In this document: positions 23,132-35,300 of the stretch, piece by piece
How the letters are laid out: each line of letters opens with the position of its first letter
Numbering within the stretch: the stretch's first letter is position 1
Assembly: GCA_015680685.1 (NCBI GenBank)
Contig: MNCI01024945.1
Location: 432,987 to 496,986 of the forward strand
Length of the DNA: 64,000 nt
Direction: 5' to 3'
DNA from: Gnetum montanum
Taxonomy: Eukaryota; Streptophyta; Gnetopsida; Gnetales; Gnetaceae
Translations under genes and position numbers: made by a program
Notes under the pieces: model-generated
Database searches by the model: none
Seen by the model: only the letters and a program-made list of their open reading frames with translations
Told to the model about the DNA's origin: nothing

Positions 23132-25270
23132 ATGGATGAGAATAATAGTTCAAAGGAGAAATAGGAAGAGGAGGATGAGTTTATGATAGAATTTGAGAGA
23201 AAAAACCTCTTGGGATAATTTTTCCAATAAGAAATCCCCAAGGCCATTGAGACTTCCCCTAATGCCTTTGTCTTTTCCATGGGCTTGGTGCCACCAAGTT
23301 CTAACCCCTCCTATCATACTATGATCAATCCTATTCCCATTATAGCTATGCATCCAGGATACTTAGTGTTGTAACCCATAACCTTCCACTTCTCCATGTC
23401 ATCCACTACATAGCCTCAAACTATGTAGTCATCATCAGTGGTTGTTATTTCTTCTAATCCCCCCCTATCACTCAGATGAGGCTCGTAATGGGATCCCATG
23501 CAACACAAGAATTGCATAACCCCTTTGTCACATTTGTGCCTCAGATACTGATACAAACATCTTTTTCCTTATTAGGCAAATAGATTACAACCATGAAGGA
23601 ACAACTCCCTTCCATCTTGAAACTAATAGCGATGCTACAAGCCTCACAATGCATGCCTCAATCCTTCATCTAAACCTTACAATTGATAGGGGAACTGCAA
23701 GGCCTTCATTAGGCTTTTCAAATGATCCAAGACTTGACTAAAGAGTTAAGAAACTTCAAAGCCTAAATGTCTGAAATCAAATATTATGGACTTCTATCAA
23801 GATGATCTCATAAGCCCTATGGTCCCACCACTAACTCTTTTCCTTAGTGTCCTTGTGTCACAATTCACCAAGTACAATAGTGAAGGTGATCCGAATGCAA
23901 GTCTAATTACCTTCTGCTCCAAGTACTTGCTATTGCAAGCATGGCCACATATAATTATGTGAATTTTCACTTATCTTTAGTAGGAAAAACCTTAGACTAC
24001 TACTGTGCCTTACCAAGGGGATTCCTATCCTCCTTGGATGAACTAATTTTGCAATCTGCTAACCATTTCAAGTATAAATTGAAATCCAATACCACACTTG
24101 ACCAACTAATGAAGGTCATGTAGGGATCCCTAGAGCTAGTGCAGAAGTTCATCCAACAATGGAACATTCTACTCAACGATATACTGGATCCAATAGTTAA
24201 AACTTACCTTTTAGCTTTTTTTAGAGGGTCATTTAATGCGTTTATGAAATCAAAATTATATTATTTTGATCTAAGATCTTTTAGTCAAGCCTTGTCCTAG
24301 ACTAAGAACATAGAGGATGCCACCAAAGCTAGCCATGATCCTACTTACATAGCATACAAAAACAAACATACACGCAAAGAAAGGAAAAGGGTAGGTAAAA
24401 CAATATGGTCATAGAAATTGTAACAAAGGAGACTAAGCCAACTAAACATGGGCCAAAAAATAATTAACCTAGGGACCCTACTACCAACAACAACAAACCA
24501 AGCATCAACCTCTGGGGCTACTACATTGACTACCTCTAAGCCTAACTTTGCATAGAAACACTATTCCAGCTATACTGAATTACCCCTTAAGCCATCAAAA
24601 CTATTAGAACAACTATTGAAGAGCAGTAGAATCTAGTACAAGAAAATGATCGAGAATGCCCATAACAAGCATAATAGGTTATGTGAAATAGCAAAAGACC
24701 CCACTTGAGTAATCAAATATGATCCTCCACTATACAAATACTATATGCTAGACCACTTTTTCCATTACCATTAGTTGCCAAGAAATAATACACTTAAGGA
24801 TGACCTACAAAGGATGATTGATAGGGTGAATTAATATTAGACACATCCAACCCCATTAGGCCTCAAAATTAGTCAATGCACATATACAAGGACCCCTTAA
24901 ATGCTAGCCATAGCCTGTACACCATAGCAACATTTGAAATCCACAATGATTAAAGGCCTATGAGGGAACCATTTGTGACTAGGGTGCTTCCTCACAATGA
25001 AAGAGGCCCTCCACCTCCTACTAAAAGGTCCACTTTTGTTTTAAGGGTATTGTCACTAGTTCCTCCCAAGAGCATTTTTTGACTAGGGTGTTCCAACCCT
25101 TTATGACACAACCTACCCCAATAACAGAACAACCCCCCATGGTGGCCCATGCAATGTCTTCTTCTTCACAAGAAACTATAGATAGCAAGAAATCCCCAAC
25201 CAAGCAATGAAAGAAGGTTGTGAAAAAATCATTGCTTTCCTTTTCATCCAAAAATCATGAAACTTGTAAA
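23132..25270 (+). pseudogene. Gag of TE4 (Tat-type)
   Basis: Start ATG at 23132, giving MDENNSSKEK, chosen because the acidic EEEDEF that follows is matched in TE3. MIQDLTKELRNF follows at about 23719. The capsid-like core is at 23941-24310: SLVGKTLDYYCALPRGFLSS, SANHFKYKLKSNTTLDQL and the segment QKFIQQWNILLNDI, as in Tat/Ogre capsids. After it come a basic tail and a block KYYMLDHFFHYH then NTLKDDLQRMIDR (about 24740-24830), resembling the 'CxxHxxxGHxTxxC...L...I..LI' segment between gag and protease of Tat elements, with the Cys residues lost. Many stops; no protease was recognised downstream. Confidence 0.7.
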
Positions 25271-25789
25271 ACCTAATTTAGTCCAGCCATCAATTATAGC
25301 AAATACAACCAAAACAACTCATATCCATTTAAAAACACATTGTAATAAGGGGGGTAGGATTATGATAAAATTCAATTTTTTCAAGTCCTTCATCCTAGAT
25401 CTAACAAAATGGCCATACTATACAATTTTTTTAAAAAAGCACTCAACAAAAGGCCTATTTTACAAACTAAATCTACCAAAGTGAAAACAACCAAGTAACC
25501 TTGGATGTACATAGTTGTTGCCAAAATACAAGGTAGGATTTATGCAAATTTAAAAAATAGGTACACAAGCACAGATCTAGAAAATAGAATACATGAAATG
25601 GAATAGAAAATTAATAAGGTTCGTGTACCTGAGAAAGGTGATAGTAAAACTCTCCCCAATCCTTGGATAGGGTAGGCATGCTATAGTTTCAGTAGTGGCA
25701 TTCGTCTCTTGCAATGCAAGATTCCTCAAAGGAGCCATTGTCTTGGTCATGGCACTAGGAGCAAGCCTTGAAATGTGAAGAAATCCTTG

Positions 25790-25935
25790 ACTACACTGGC
25801 ATTAGGTAGCCAATAATAGGACTACGCTAGCAATAAGTCACCAACATCAAGACTACGCTAGCAATAGGTTATCAATAGTAGGTTTATGTTGGTAGTAAGT
25901 CACCAACAACAGGACTATGCTGGTAGTAGTCCATA
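25790..25935 (+). repeat. 31-bp tandem repeat, four to five copies
   Basis: Units such as GACTACGCTAGCAATAAGTC followed by ACCAACATCA are repeated with changes. The CTACGCTAGCAATAG core resembles the 23-bp minisatellite of 20.8 kb. Confidence 0.65.
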
Positions 25936-26399
25936 GATGGTTGTTACTATGCTAAATCTAGGCAAGGGGTAGTAGCAGAAATGGTGGTGGAGCCCTTCAC
26001 CAAGGCACAGAGGCAAGAAAGTAGAAAGAAAATATGATTTGTAATAATATTTTCTAATCAAATCCACCTTAAACCTAAGCATCCATCCTAAGACCCTAAT
26101 TTCCATTTACAACTACACTCCCTTGGAATCAAATATGGAAAGTAGGACTATGTTGAAGTTATGTTTAGCTTTTTGTAAAAAACTTGCTAATTTTTTATGG
26201 CTGCTGCTTAATATTCCAAAAAAAGTGCAAAAAAGTATAGCTATGGTAAGTTTTTTTGTAGTTTTTTTCAGCATGACTACACTACAATTAGCACTACTAA
26301 AGGTGTTTGAACTACCACTTCCATTTCAAATTCCATCCTACACTCCTAGAACCCTTTGAACATGGCTATATACATCAAATTTAGGCAAGAAACTCTTAC

Positions 26400-27720
26400 T
26401 TTACCAAGACTACACTAAAGACAACCAAGGACTACGTTGGGCCAATGTAGTTCCAACTACTGCCAACATAGTTCATGATGGGATGGACTTCCAAAAGCCT
26501 ATCCAACCTTTAGAAGCCTTCAAATTAACTATCTAATTCTGCCAAACCCTACCCAAAACCCCCAATAGCACCAAAACTTAGGCTCAAGCACTCCAACTCT
26601 AACAAGAATCAAACCTCCTGATCAACTACACTAAGATAACTGAGGGACTACACTGGGCTAGTGTAGTCCTTGCTACTTCTCATCATAGTCCAACAACACA
26701 TCTTGCCTTCTTGCAATCCAAGTAGCCCATCTAGTTTATTCAACCCTTAGTTGATCCTAAATTGACACACCATTTTCCCAAACCCTAGTTTGTTCCTTCG
26801 GTAAGTCCAAAGCATTACTAATTGTAAAAATTAATGTCAGATTTTCCCTTTCCCTTGTGACTATGCTAGGGAAACCAAGGATTATGCTAGGCCAACATAG
26901 TCCTAGTCCAAGCCCAATGTAGTCCCCTTAAAACTTATTAAAAAATATCAAAACCATGAAACTTGGTTCCAAAAAATATTGAAACCCTAATTTAGACCTG
27001 CATGACCATGAAACCGACTTTCCATTCACCCTTTGACATCCTTCATCATGACTATAGTCAAGAGATGAGGAGGACTACCCTAGGCCATCAATTTTTAGAG
27101 GACTATGTTGGCCCATCATAGTCCTCTAATATTTGATCTAAAATTACAATGAAATACCTAAAACTATCTTTGGTTGACCATAAATCCTTATCCCAACTAG
27201 TTCAGTGTTGAATTAAGCCATTATTCATCACTTTTTATCACTCCAATCTAAACAATAATGAGGAGAAGAGGAGGACTACATTGGGCCAATGTAGTCCTTC
27301 CTAAAGCCTACATTATTCCCTCAAAAACTATTTAAAAATTATCCCAAATAATCTAGAACTACTATCGACAAGCTTGAGAAACCTACCCAAGCCTCTATCA
27401 CCCCTAAAATGGCATTTTTCTATGATTTTTAACTTCAACAACCTTGGCTACATTGAGGCAAGGTTAGAACTATGAAAGGCCAACATAGTCCCTCTCAAAG
27501 CTAAGCACAGTCTCTTAAAATTGTAAGAGAACTTACCAATAATCACCTAACTTCACTACCAGTCAACACTATCACCTTGTTGGAAGCCTTCATTGACCAT
27601 GGAAACTACTTTCAATCATACAAGCTTGGACTAAGATGATAGGGAGATGGTACCACATTTGACAAGTGTAGTCCCATGTCAAGCCCAATATAGTCCTCAC
27701 CATAAACTTCAATCTAGGCC
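26400..27720. repeat. Palindrome-rich region of TE4
   Basis: Inverted repeats of the CTACATTGG/CCAATGTAG family recur. The best is 27272-27298, with 13-bp perfect arms AGGACTACATTGG around a single G. Others are 26431-26451 (arms ACTACGTTGG/CCAATGTAGT), 26645-26669 (arms GGACTACACT) and 27097-27127 (11-bp arms AGAGGACTATG). No coding signal. The layout after gag matches the region after the protease of TE3. Confidence 0.75.
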
Positions 27721-27863
27721 AAACATAACCTAGAAGACACCTCTATCAAGAAAGTTTTAGAGAGATGAAAAAATGAGGTACAAATTCAAAGAAAAAATGT
27801 TCAATTTTACTATAAAAATATTATATTTAATACACATGATGAAAAAAAAATCTACATATATAA

Positions 27864-28052
27864 ATTATAAATAGGAGTGAACCCCTCCCATTATAACTAA
27901 CTAAGAGAGGCCCAAAGTCTTTATGAGAGGCCCAAAAAATGAAAAAGGAGCCAAAAGCCTTTATGAGAGGCCCATGCCAAAAGAGTTAAGATGCTTTACA
28001 AACAAGTATAAATAAGGGTAAAACCCTTCCATTATAACTTACTAAGAGAAAT
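27864..28052 (+). repeat. Duplicated promoter-like segment (TE5, unknown LTR?)
   Basis: TATAAATAGGAGTGAACCCC and TATAAATAAGGGTAAAACCC lie 141 bp apart (27866 and 28007). Each is followed by TCCCATTATAACT or TTCCATTATAACT and ACTAAGAGA. Between them TTTATGAGAGGCCC occurs twice. This looks like the promoter part of an LTR with an internal tandem duplication, but no LTR pair, primer-binding site or polypurine tract is visible. Confidence 0.5.
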
Positions 28053-28800
28053 GAAGTGAATAAAGAAGCTCTTTCTTTTCTTTATTTTGAGTGTTCAATG
28101 CAAGTGTTTTAGTTCTTAGTTGAAGCTCTCCTAGCTTCATCATTTTTCTCTTTATTATACTCTTATAGCATGTATCTCTCATGTTTAGTGAATCCTTCTT
28201 CATGGATTCTTCTCTCAATTTCTCACATATTTCTCTTGCATAATTTCTTATACATACATGCAATTGCACATGCTCATGCATAATATCTTATATTTTAAGT
28301 TTTTTCAAGTTTTGAACTTATTAGCATGTTTCTTTATGTTTCCTTTATAGAATTTAAGTAGTTTGAAGTAAATTTTTATTTAATTTCATGGCATTTACTT
28401 CCATGTTTTAGATTCAAGTCAGTTCCTCTTAAATTTCATACCCATGTTGAACGTTTAAAGAGGGCTTTAGCCACTTTCTCATGAATTTGATGTAATGGCT
28501 TAGGTCTCTTCTTTCATGAGTTTATTCCAAGCTATTCCAAATTATGTTAGTTTTATAATGCATTTAAGCTCAATAAAGAATTTTTTAAAGGGTTTATGCA
28601 TGTTTTTTTTGTTTTTGTGCATGCTACATAATTCTGTAGAAAAAGATAAGCATCTACTGTTATTCTTCTAATTCAATCCTTCCACACTATGTTTAGAGAT
28701 TGTGTTATATGTTTTCATGCTTGTAAATGAGGTTGAATTTGGAATTTTACCCAATTAGAGTTTGAAATTCTTGTTTCTATCATTCTTTATTTTTCTTACA
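28053..28800. other. Non-coding, possibly rest of TE5 LTR
   Basis: T-rich sequence after the duplicated TATA boxes, with nothing else I can name. The 79-codon minus-strand frame at 28042-28281 has no family resemblance. Confidence 0.3.
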
Positions 28801-29165
28801 ATTCCATAACCTCACTACGGCCTTACCATGATCCATGGTTAGCTCTATTTTATAATTTAAATAAATCATGACCTATGGTAAAATTATGGTTTGTGAATAA
28901 TGTCATCATGACCTATGGTTAACCTGTTATTTAATATTTGAAGTATAATAGAAGAGAAAGAAAGTTCAAAGTAATTACTATGACCTTACCATGATTCATG
29001 GTCAAATATTGGTTTACTTAATTTGAATTTTCTCTCTAATTTGCAAGATCTATTATAATATGAATATCCTATAGCCTAACTACAATGCATGGTCAAATTC
29101 CACAACTCATGATTTTTCATCATGACCAAGCCTTAACTCATGGTGTTGCTTATCATCATGAAAAT
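28800..29165. repeat. Cluster of short CATG palindromes
   Basis: At least six variants of ACCATGATYCATGGT or CATGACCTATGGT occur in 350 bp, including a perfect 15-nt inverted repeat ACCATGATTCATGGT at about 28989-29003. It may belong to the downstream part of the TE6 LTR. Confidence 0.6.
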
Positions 29166-29179
29166 CACCAAATTTGGAG

Positions 29180-30165
29180 CTAGAATTTCAGAGATAGACA
29201 AAGGTTGAAGACTTTATCCCACTATGTAGCTTTGACAAGATGGAATCACATGATCTGTGAGTTGAAAATGGAAGATGAAACAATGAGTAATACAAAGATG
29301 AACTATGAATATTATGTTTACTACAAGTGATAGAAAATGAGTAACATGTATTATTAGAATGGTATGAAAGATATTTCTTCAAAATAAAATAGTAAATCTG
29401 ATGAGGAGTTCCCATGGATTTCACAATCCAAGATCTCTGAAAGTCAAATAAATAAAGAAAATTTGAACAAGAAAAGGAGAATGAAAGCTTCATTCTTACT
29501 CAAATTGAGAATTTACATATGAAAGGAAGCATAAATTCCCAAGGACAGACAAGAGATTCAATCAAACTCTCACACATTCAATCAAAGGAAACACACACAC
29601 ACACAAGGATGATCATCAAGGTACCTTGCCAATATTTTATCTCTTCTTCTACTCTTCTCTAAACTCCCTACACTCTATCTTTCTCTTTCTACACTCTCTT
29701 AATCAACTTAGAGGTCCAAGAAATCTATTTATATCTTTTCCATCCTATCTCTTCATCTTTCATTCAATTTATCATTCAATTTAATGTTCACTAAAATCCA
29801 TGTGAGACATCTATGAGAAACAAGAGACATCTATCCTAAGTGCAAAAGATATCAAAGTAGACATCTTGGGGAAGATGTCTTGTAGTAGACATCTTGGATG
29901 AGATGCCTCATATGTAGTTGGGACATCTCATTTGTAGTTGGAACGTCTCACTTATAGTTGGGACATCTCACCTATAAGGCCAAAATATGAAGATTCTTAT
30001 TTCGAGTCTTGTAACCTCCGAACACCTCCAAAAAAGTCCCCATAGCCCCCAAAACACATTAAACTAGTCAAAATAGTCCCAAAACACTTCCAAACATGTA
30101 AAAACTCCAAGGAAATATTCCATCATTGGAGAGATGTTCCATTGACCTATTTGATCTCCACATCA
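29180..30165 (-). repeat. 3' LTR of TE6
   Basis: On the minus strand it begins TGATGTGGAGATC right after a purine run, has a TATA box about 435 bp in, and then a long U5-like part. The end is not defined because no second copy is present. In U3 there is a hairpin at 29859-29880 (arms AGACATCTT, loop GGGG) and three 21-bp tandem copies at 29911-29973 (TTGTAGTTGGGACATCTCACT-like). A (CA)n run lies at 29591-29604. Confidence 0.5.
29726..29733 (-). promoter_or_regulatory. TATA box in TE6 LTR
   Basis: Minus-strand TATAAATA in GATATAAATAGATTTC. The spacing from the presumed LTR start is typical of U3 lengths. Confidence 0.55.
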
Positions 30166-30180
30166 GGACCCTCCTCCTTC
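30166..30180 (-). other. Polypurine tract of TE6
   Basis: Minus-strand GAAGGAGGAGGGTCC directly before the LTR start. The preceding codons read EEGPDVEIK and end at a TAG inside the LTR start, a layout often seen at the end of gag-pol frames; only about 40 codons of it are open, so I do not call a gene. Confidence 0.5.
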
Positions 30181-30542
30181 AAAAGACTCTTAATTCCCAT
30201 ACAAGATGCCTTTACACTTGGGATAGGTACTACCCCCTCACATTGTCCACAATTCATACAAGAACCAAATCACAACACACATGAAATGGTTAGAGCTCAA
30301 AACATTTTTTCTCTACCATCCAAAATTATTTCACAAACACATATAAACACACAACAAAATGTATGGATGACACACATAAAAACACACACACAAACACAAG
30401 CATAATTTTTTGATAACATCACAAGGGAGAAATTTATGAAAGAATAGTGGATATGATGTTTTCCCTCAAAGGCTTTTCAAAATTTCCATTTTGAAAGCAC
30501 CAAATCCCATGTGTTTCTTCCATGACCTATAACAAAACAAGA
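30181..30542. other. Non-coding tail of TE6
   Basis: Sequence between the acidic ORF and the polypurine tract. It contains ACACA-rich runs at 30330-30400. The 87-codon plus-strand frame at 30142-30405 has no family motif. Confidence 0.35.
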
Positions 30543-31008
30543 TTAAATAAATTCAAAAGGATTAGGTCTCTTCAAACCAATTTCCCTTCTTTCATCCTTT
30601 TTCCCCTTCTTCACCTTATTCTTCTTGGTTTTTGGAAGAATAACCCTTAGCTTTCCTTCACCATCACCATCATAATGAAGATTATCTTCATGCTTATCAT
30701 CCATTTCATAGCTAAGACAATCAAGGTCATCAACACCTTTGACAAATTCATCCTTTTCATAATGCATAGAAAATAATTCAAATTTCTAGAAATTCATATC
30801 ATTATCAAATTCGTCACCAAACTCAATAATGAACTTTCTACTATGAATTCCACGATAGCCATCATTTTCCCATACAAAATTAAATTCATTACCATCATTA
30901 ACTTTTCTCCTACTAAAAATGACATCAAAATTTACATTATTTGTATCAAATAAAATAGGACTCAAAATGTTATCATAATCACTATAATGATCATGATGCA
31001 CATCATTA
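30543..31008 (-). pseudogene. Acidic ORF of TE6, C-terminal part
   Basis: Minus-strand frames at 31001-30786 and 30767-30543 encode an Asp/Asn-rich segment (DHYSDYDN, EFGDEFDNDMNF) and then a highly charged stretch ending in a basic cluster (KTKKNKVKKGKKDERR). They are separated by one stop. The frame continues in phase from the other side of TE7 when one copy of the 5-bp target duplication is removed. I do not recognise the product; it is not a protease or RT. Confidence 0.5.
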
Positions 31009-31013
31009 CCTTT

Positions 31014-31355
31014 TGATAAAGTATGAAATGGCTAATACATTGCATCTATGATGCCATAGATGTGTAGTCGCATATGCATTGTAGCATCCCATACTATAAT
31101 GCTTCTACATTGTAAGATCTCCTAATACATAGCATCTGCTATATCATAAATGTGATGTCACAATTATAATAAATTCCTATAAATACAAGCATCTCATCAT
31201 GTATTCAACACCTTTTGGTCAATTTAGTAGCTAAACTCTTACAGTTTTATTTCATGATTTTAGAAATAGTCAATGAGTTCCTATAGTATGGATTTGAGTC
31301 AATTGTACTATGTATTATTCAAGTGGCATTATACTTGGAGACATTTCATGAATAA
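31014..31355 (+). repeat. 5' LTR of TE7, first part
   Basis: It starts TGATAAAGTATGAAATGG, against TGATAGAGCATGAAATAG at 51880, and aligns to 51880-52215 of the 3' LTR. TATA box TATAAATA at 31178-31185. It ends where TE8 begins and continues at 46138. Confidence 0.85.
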
Positions 31356-32180
31356 TGATGAGTCATCATTAGTAGGATCTCATCAATGTGATCCCATCAA
31401 CATATCTACATTGATGCCTACCCATTGAAAAATACAATTCAACAAAGTCTCTAGTCTTTCCTATATAAATGCACACACCAATCACACTTATGGAATTCAT
31501 TGGTTAGTAGCATAGCATAGCTCTTTTAGTTTGTTCATTTGAGAATTAGAATATTTTCTAAGTGCCCATAGTAGGAGTTGAGAAGTGTACAGATCATTAT
31601 TTGAGCATTGATGTACCTAGACACTTCGATGTGAATGAAAATAAAGATGAGCTTTCTTAATAAACTTTGTAGCACTTGGACTTAGAAAAATATTTACCTT
31701 AATGCATTTACTATTCATTTAATTGATTAATTAATTAGAAAATAATAATTAATGCACATAATTATGACCATCTCAAACATACTTTAACACTTGGCAATCC
31801 CAGTAGTGCTTAAGCTTGGTAATCTAGTAGCATTGCAATGTGTTTCAAAATGTGTATGAAAAATGGAAATGGGTGCTTATGTTAGGATTAGTATAAGACA
31901 TTAAATAGTTTCTAGAGAAATTATCATTTAATCAATTTATTTTTTGACTTAGGCAAAATAGAATAGAAATATAAAACTATACAAATCATGTGCCTTAGTT
32001 ACACTTAACCATATCGTTGAACCTCACAAATGGAATTGAGAAGAGAATGATTGTATCCTTAGATTCACCTTCTTAGTTAATATGTACTTATAAAGCTAAA
32101 GTCTACAAAATTCAACAGGTTTTCTTAGTGAATGCTAGTGATTTGTATGGTTGGGTGTAGGAACTGCTCGCTTCTCATTA
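31356..32180 (+). repeat. 5' LTR of TE8
   Basis: 825 bp from TGATGAGTC to CTCATTA (the original CA end is mutated). TATATAAAT at 31463-31471 and AATAAAG near 31639 mark the promoter and a possible polyadenylation signal. Confidence 0.85.
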
Positions 32181-32200
32181 TTGGCATCATTTTCAAGGAC
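32181..32200 (+). other. Primer-binding site of TE8
   Basis: TTGGCATCATTTTCAAGGAC, a decayed form of the tRNA-Asp-type site seen intact in TE1. Confidence 0.7.
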
Positions 32201-32327
32201 TTCAATTAGCTATGTGTGCTACCTAGAAAGTTAGTGAAATTATTCAATGACATTGTAATGAATCCTAAGGTTACATCATTTAGAAAATAATAATAACACA
32301 AAAATACAATTTTCTTTAAGAAATAAC

Positions 32328-34620
32328 ATGGATTCTTCTCATAGGAAAGATTCTCTACCACTATTCAAGAATAATTCCAATCAACAAAGGCAAGAAGGCC
32401 TAAAACCACCTGTGCCCTAATAATGCAAAGTGGTCTATACTCATTCAGATGAGTATATTCTAGATTTCACCATCATCCTATATCAAGATGAACAAATTCA
32501 ATAGAGGGACATGGAAGGAAACATCATGTTGCCTCTAGATTGATCAGTTCGTATGATGCTACTTCACAATCTCATGAGATTGGGCATCATAGGGCTCAAT
32601 GCTAAGTACATTGCATAAAATCATAACTACCAGGATCATCATCCCACAAACATGCAAAGAAAGAAAGATTAGCAACAGGAAGCTCACTATGAGGCATCAA
32701 AAGGAAAATGGTTCACAAACCCATTGTTCCTATTATGTCAAAAGGAAGGAGAAGATCCTGTCTTAAGAGCTTCTCAATTCAGTAACTCTCCTCCCCTTCC
32801 CTACTACAAAGGGTTCCTTAACTAGCATTTGCAATTAACTATTAATAACTCTAGTTCTAGGAAGACTAGTTCACATGATTATGAGGCCTCAAAGGAAGGG
32901 AATCAAGGTAGGAACCATGATAATGAAAAACATGATGATTAGGGATGAGACTAGAGAAGAAGGAGAAGTAGGGACCATTATGGTGCTAGCCCTTCATCCT
33001 CTTCACTTTCATCATCATCACCAACTTCCTTCAACTCTGACTGAGGAGGCAGAGAGAGAGACCATGATGGAGGTGACCAATGGAATAAGTATAATGGAAG
33101 ATCCCAATGGAAGAATAGAGACCAAGGGCATGGGAAATCAAGGCAGGCTCACCATAAAGATAGAAGGGACAACAAAGGGCATCATATGCATCATCGTCGT
33201 CATAGGGGTCATGACTATGATGATCATCTTCTTGCCACTAGAAACATGCTAAACATTGTGGAGGTAGTTAGGATTCCAATAAGGCACATGAAGGATAGCT
33301 AGATAAAATGGTTGGACATAAACAATATCCCTAAGTTCGAAAGGGAATATAATTTTGATCCATAGAATCATCTCCAATACTTTCATGATGCATGTACCTT
33401 ACAAAATGTGGAAAAAAATGATAGAAACTAAAGTTATTTCCAAGGATACTTATCAAGGAGGCTAAAAGTTGGTATGAGTCCTTGGAGCTAGAATCAATCC
33501 AATGATGGAGTACAATGCTCGCATTGTTTAATGATAAGTATTAAATGTACACCTAAGTATCTAACTTGAGAGAGTAGATCCAAGGCATATATGAATCCTT
33601 GAATGTTTTCATGTTCAAGTATTACTCTTTATTGCATTGATGTCCAAGCCATGACTATGCTTAAAGGAACCAACTAAACCATATCATAGATAGGCTTTGA
33701 ATAGAAGTGAAGAGAAATCCTGGGGTCTATGCCCAAGGAAGGATTTAAGAGCTAAGAATCCATCAAATCTAAAGGCTAATTGAGCAAGTGACCAAAGAAG
33801 AGGGTGAATGGAGAAAGAAGAAAAATACAAAGGAGTACAACTAAGCTCATTCCATTCACAAAAGGAAGATCTAATTCTATCATAATAAGGAGGTGGCACC
33901 ACTTGATGAAGTGGTGCAACAAAAAACCTTGTTGATACAAATATCTATTTTTGAAATATCAACCAAGATTGATGAAAAGTGGGACTCTTTGAATGAAAAA
34001 TTCCAAATTGTCCTTAGAATTACTAAGGAAACTAAAGAGCAATATAGTAGTTGTGATATCAAGAGAAAGAAAGAAGCTAAATGTGCCCATTAGAAGGATA
34101 AGGAAAACATTGTTGCATTGGATGAGGTTGTATGTTATAAATTAGATGATAAGGGGTATGCCATTCTTTCTTATGAACATCCTAAGGGATGTTGCCTAGT
34201 TGTGTCACACTTACAAAAATCTAGGTTGTATGATTTGAATCCTCACTTGGTAAAATGACAAGCACCTAGGAGGTTGCCTTATCCTTAAGGCAACTATAGA
34301 AAGTTCCACCAACAAGCCTACTATCTAAGTAGATCACAACCTTAACCTCATGACTAATACTAGACGTAGCAACATCCACAATCATGGGGGATGCCACCAT
34401 CAAGGTAGAAGTATCCTTACCATCATCCATATTTGTATAGCTACTATGTTGAATAATCCATTTATCCATGTGACTCTTCTAGTCACACTTCTTTCCAACA
34501 CCATTACTATTTCCCTCTTGAATACTATAGAGCACAATCTCCAAGAGGGGAGTCTCCATTTTCCTTTTACCCTACTCATCCTTCTACAGGTGTACATTCA
34601 TCCTTAATCTAGTTTCCACG
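32328..34620 (+). pseudogene. Gag of TE8 (Athila-like)
   Basis: ATG at 32328 gives MDSSHRKDSLP, like the starts in TE1 and TE10. VYTHSDEYI follows at about 32430. A His/Arg/Asp-rich segment (HHMHHRRHRGHDYDDH, about 33180-33230) precedes the core: NIPKFEREYNF, HLQYFHDACTLQNVE, matching TE10. The zinc knuckle near 34165 has lost its first Cys pair but keeps EHPKGCCLV. A Pro/Tyr/His-rich tail follows, as in TE10. Many TAG/TAA stops. The 125-codon frame at 32875-33252 is another phase over the same stretch. Confidence 0.7.
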
Positions 34621-34959
34621 CACTCCATCCATGCAAGCCAAAAATTTAGCCTAATCATAGTAAAGAAATGCCACAAGGGTTGCTAGCTTATAGTTAGCTC
34701 CTTAGGCAAGTCATTTAGATACTAAGCCTTAAAATGATTCTTTTTTGAACAAAAAATTATACCAAGCCCTCATAGTCACTTGCAACTGTTGACTCTACTT
34801 CACCTTCCTCCTCGACAACATCCTTCAAGACCCTTTTGAACCAAACACCTCCCAAAGTATACACTATAATGTTGACCCATGTGGTCATATATTGGATAAA
34901 GGATAGCCACCTTCCTAGTAAGAGATTTGATCTTGGGAGTTCCCTCATTTACTAGCAAA

Positions 34960-35300
34960 TCACCTAAAATGAACCTTGCAAGGCTCTTCTAGACTCAAGT
35001 AATAATGTTGATTTAATCTCACAACAAATGTACAAGCTTAAAATCTACCTCCACTCAGGAAGAGTAACATTAGTCTTAAGTTAGTAGATCAGTCCATCAC
35101 TATTTTCTTAGGATTAGTGAAAGACATTGTGACCATTGTCTATGCATGATCATATCCTACTAACTTTCTAGTGATCAAATTGGATAACTGCAAGGGGAAC
35201 TTCCCTATTATCATGGGAAGAGCTTGGCTAAGTATGATGGACAAGTGATTAGGAATCAAAGAACTCTCCTTAGAGATCTCCAAGGAGAATTAATTAAAAA
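34960..35300 (+). pseudogene. Aspartic protease of TE8, active site lost
   Basis: NEPCKALLDSSNNVDLISQQ aligns with NEPCKALLDLGSSVNLISQE of TE10. The D-x-G triad has become DSS (Asp codon at 34992, Gly to Ser at 34998). KLDNCKGNFPIIMGRAWL at about 35172-35230 is the conserved C-terminal block. Confidence 0.7.

Larger units (their letters stand above)
20466..27790 (+). mobile_element. TE4: Tat-type fragment, opposite orientation to TE3
   Basis: The plus strand carries a gag homologous to that of TE3 (23132-25270), followed by a palindrome-rich region like that of TE3. No LTR pair, RT or integrase is visible, so its limits are set only by neighbouring elements. It could be two or more fragments rather than one. 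Confidence 0.45.

Noticed and set aside
29591-30400. Host gene promoter or exon in the ACACAC and TATA-bearing stretch
   Set aside because: The TATA box, polypurine tract and TGATG start on the minus strand fit an LTR, and no coding exon with splice signals is visible.
32875-33252. 125-codon plus-strand open frame
   Set aside because: It overlaps the gag core of TE8 in another phase. The in-phase reading (HHMHHRRHRGHDYDDH, NIPKFE) matches TE1 and TE10, so the longer open frame is a shadow.
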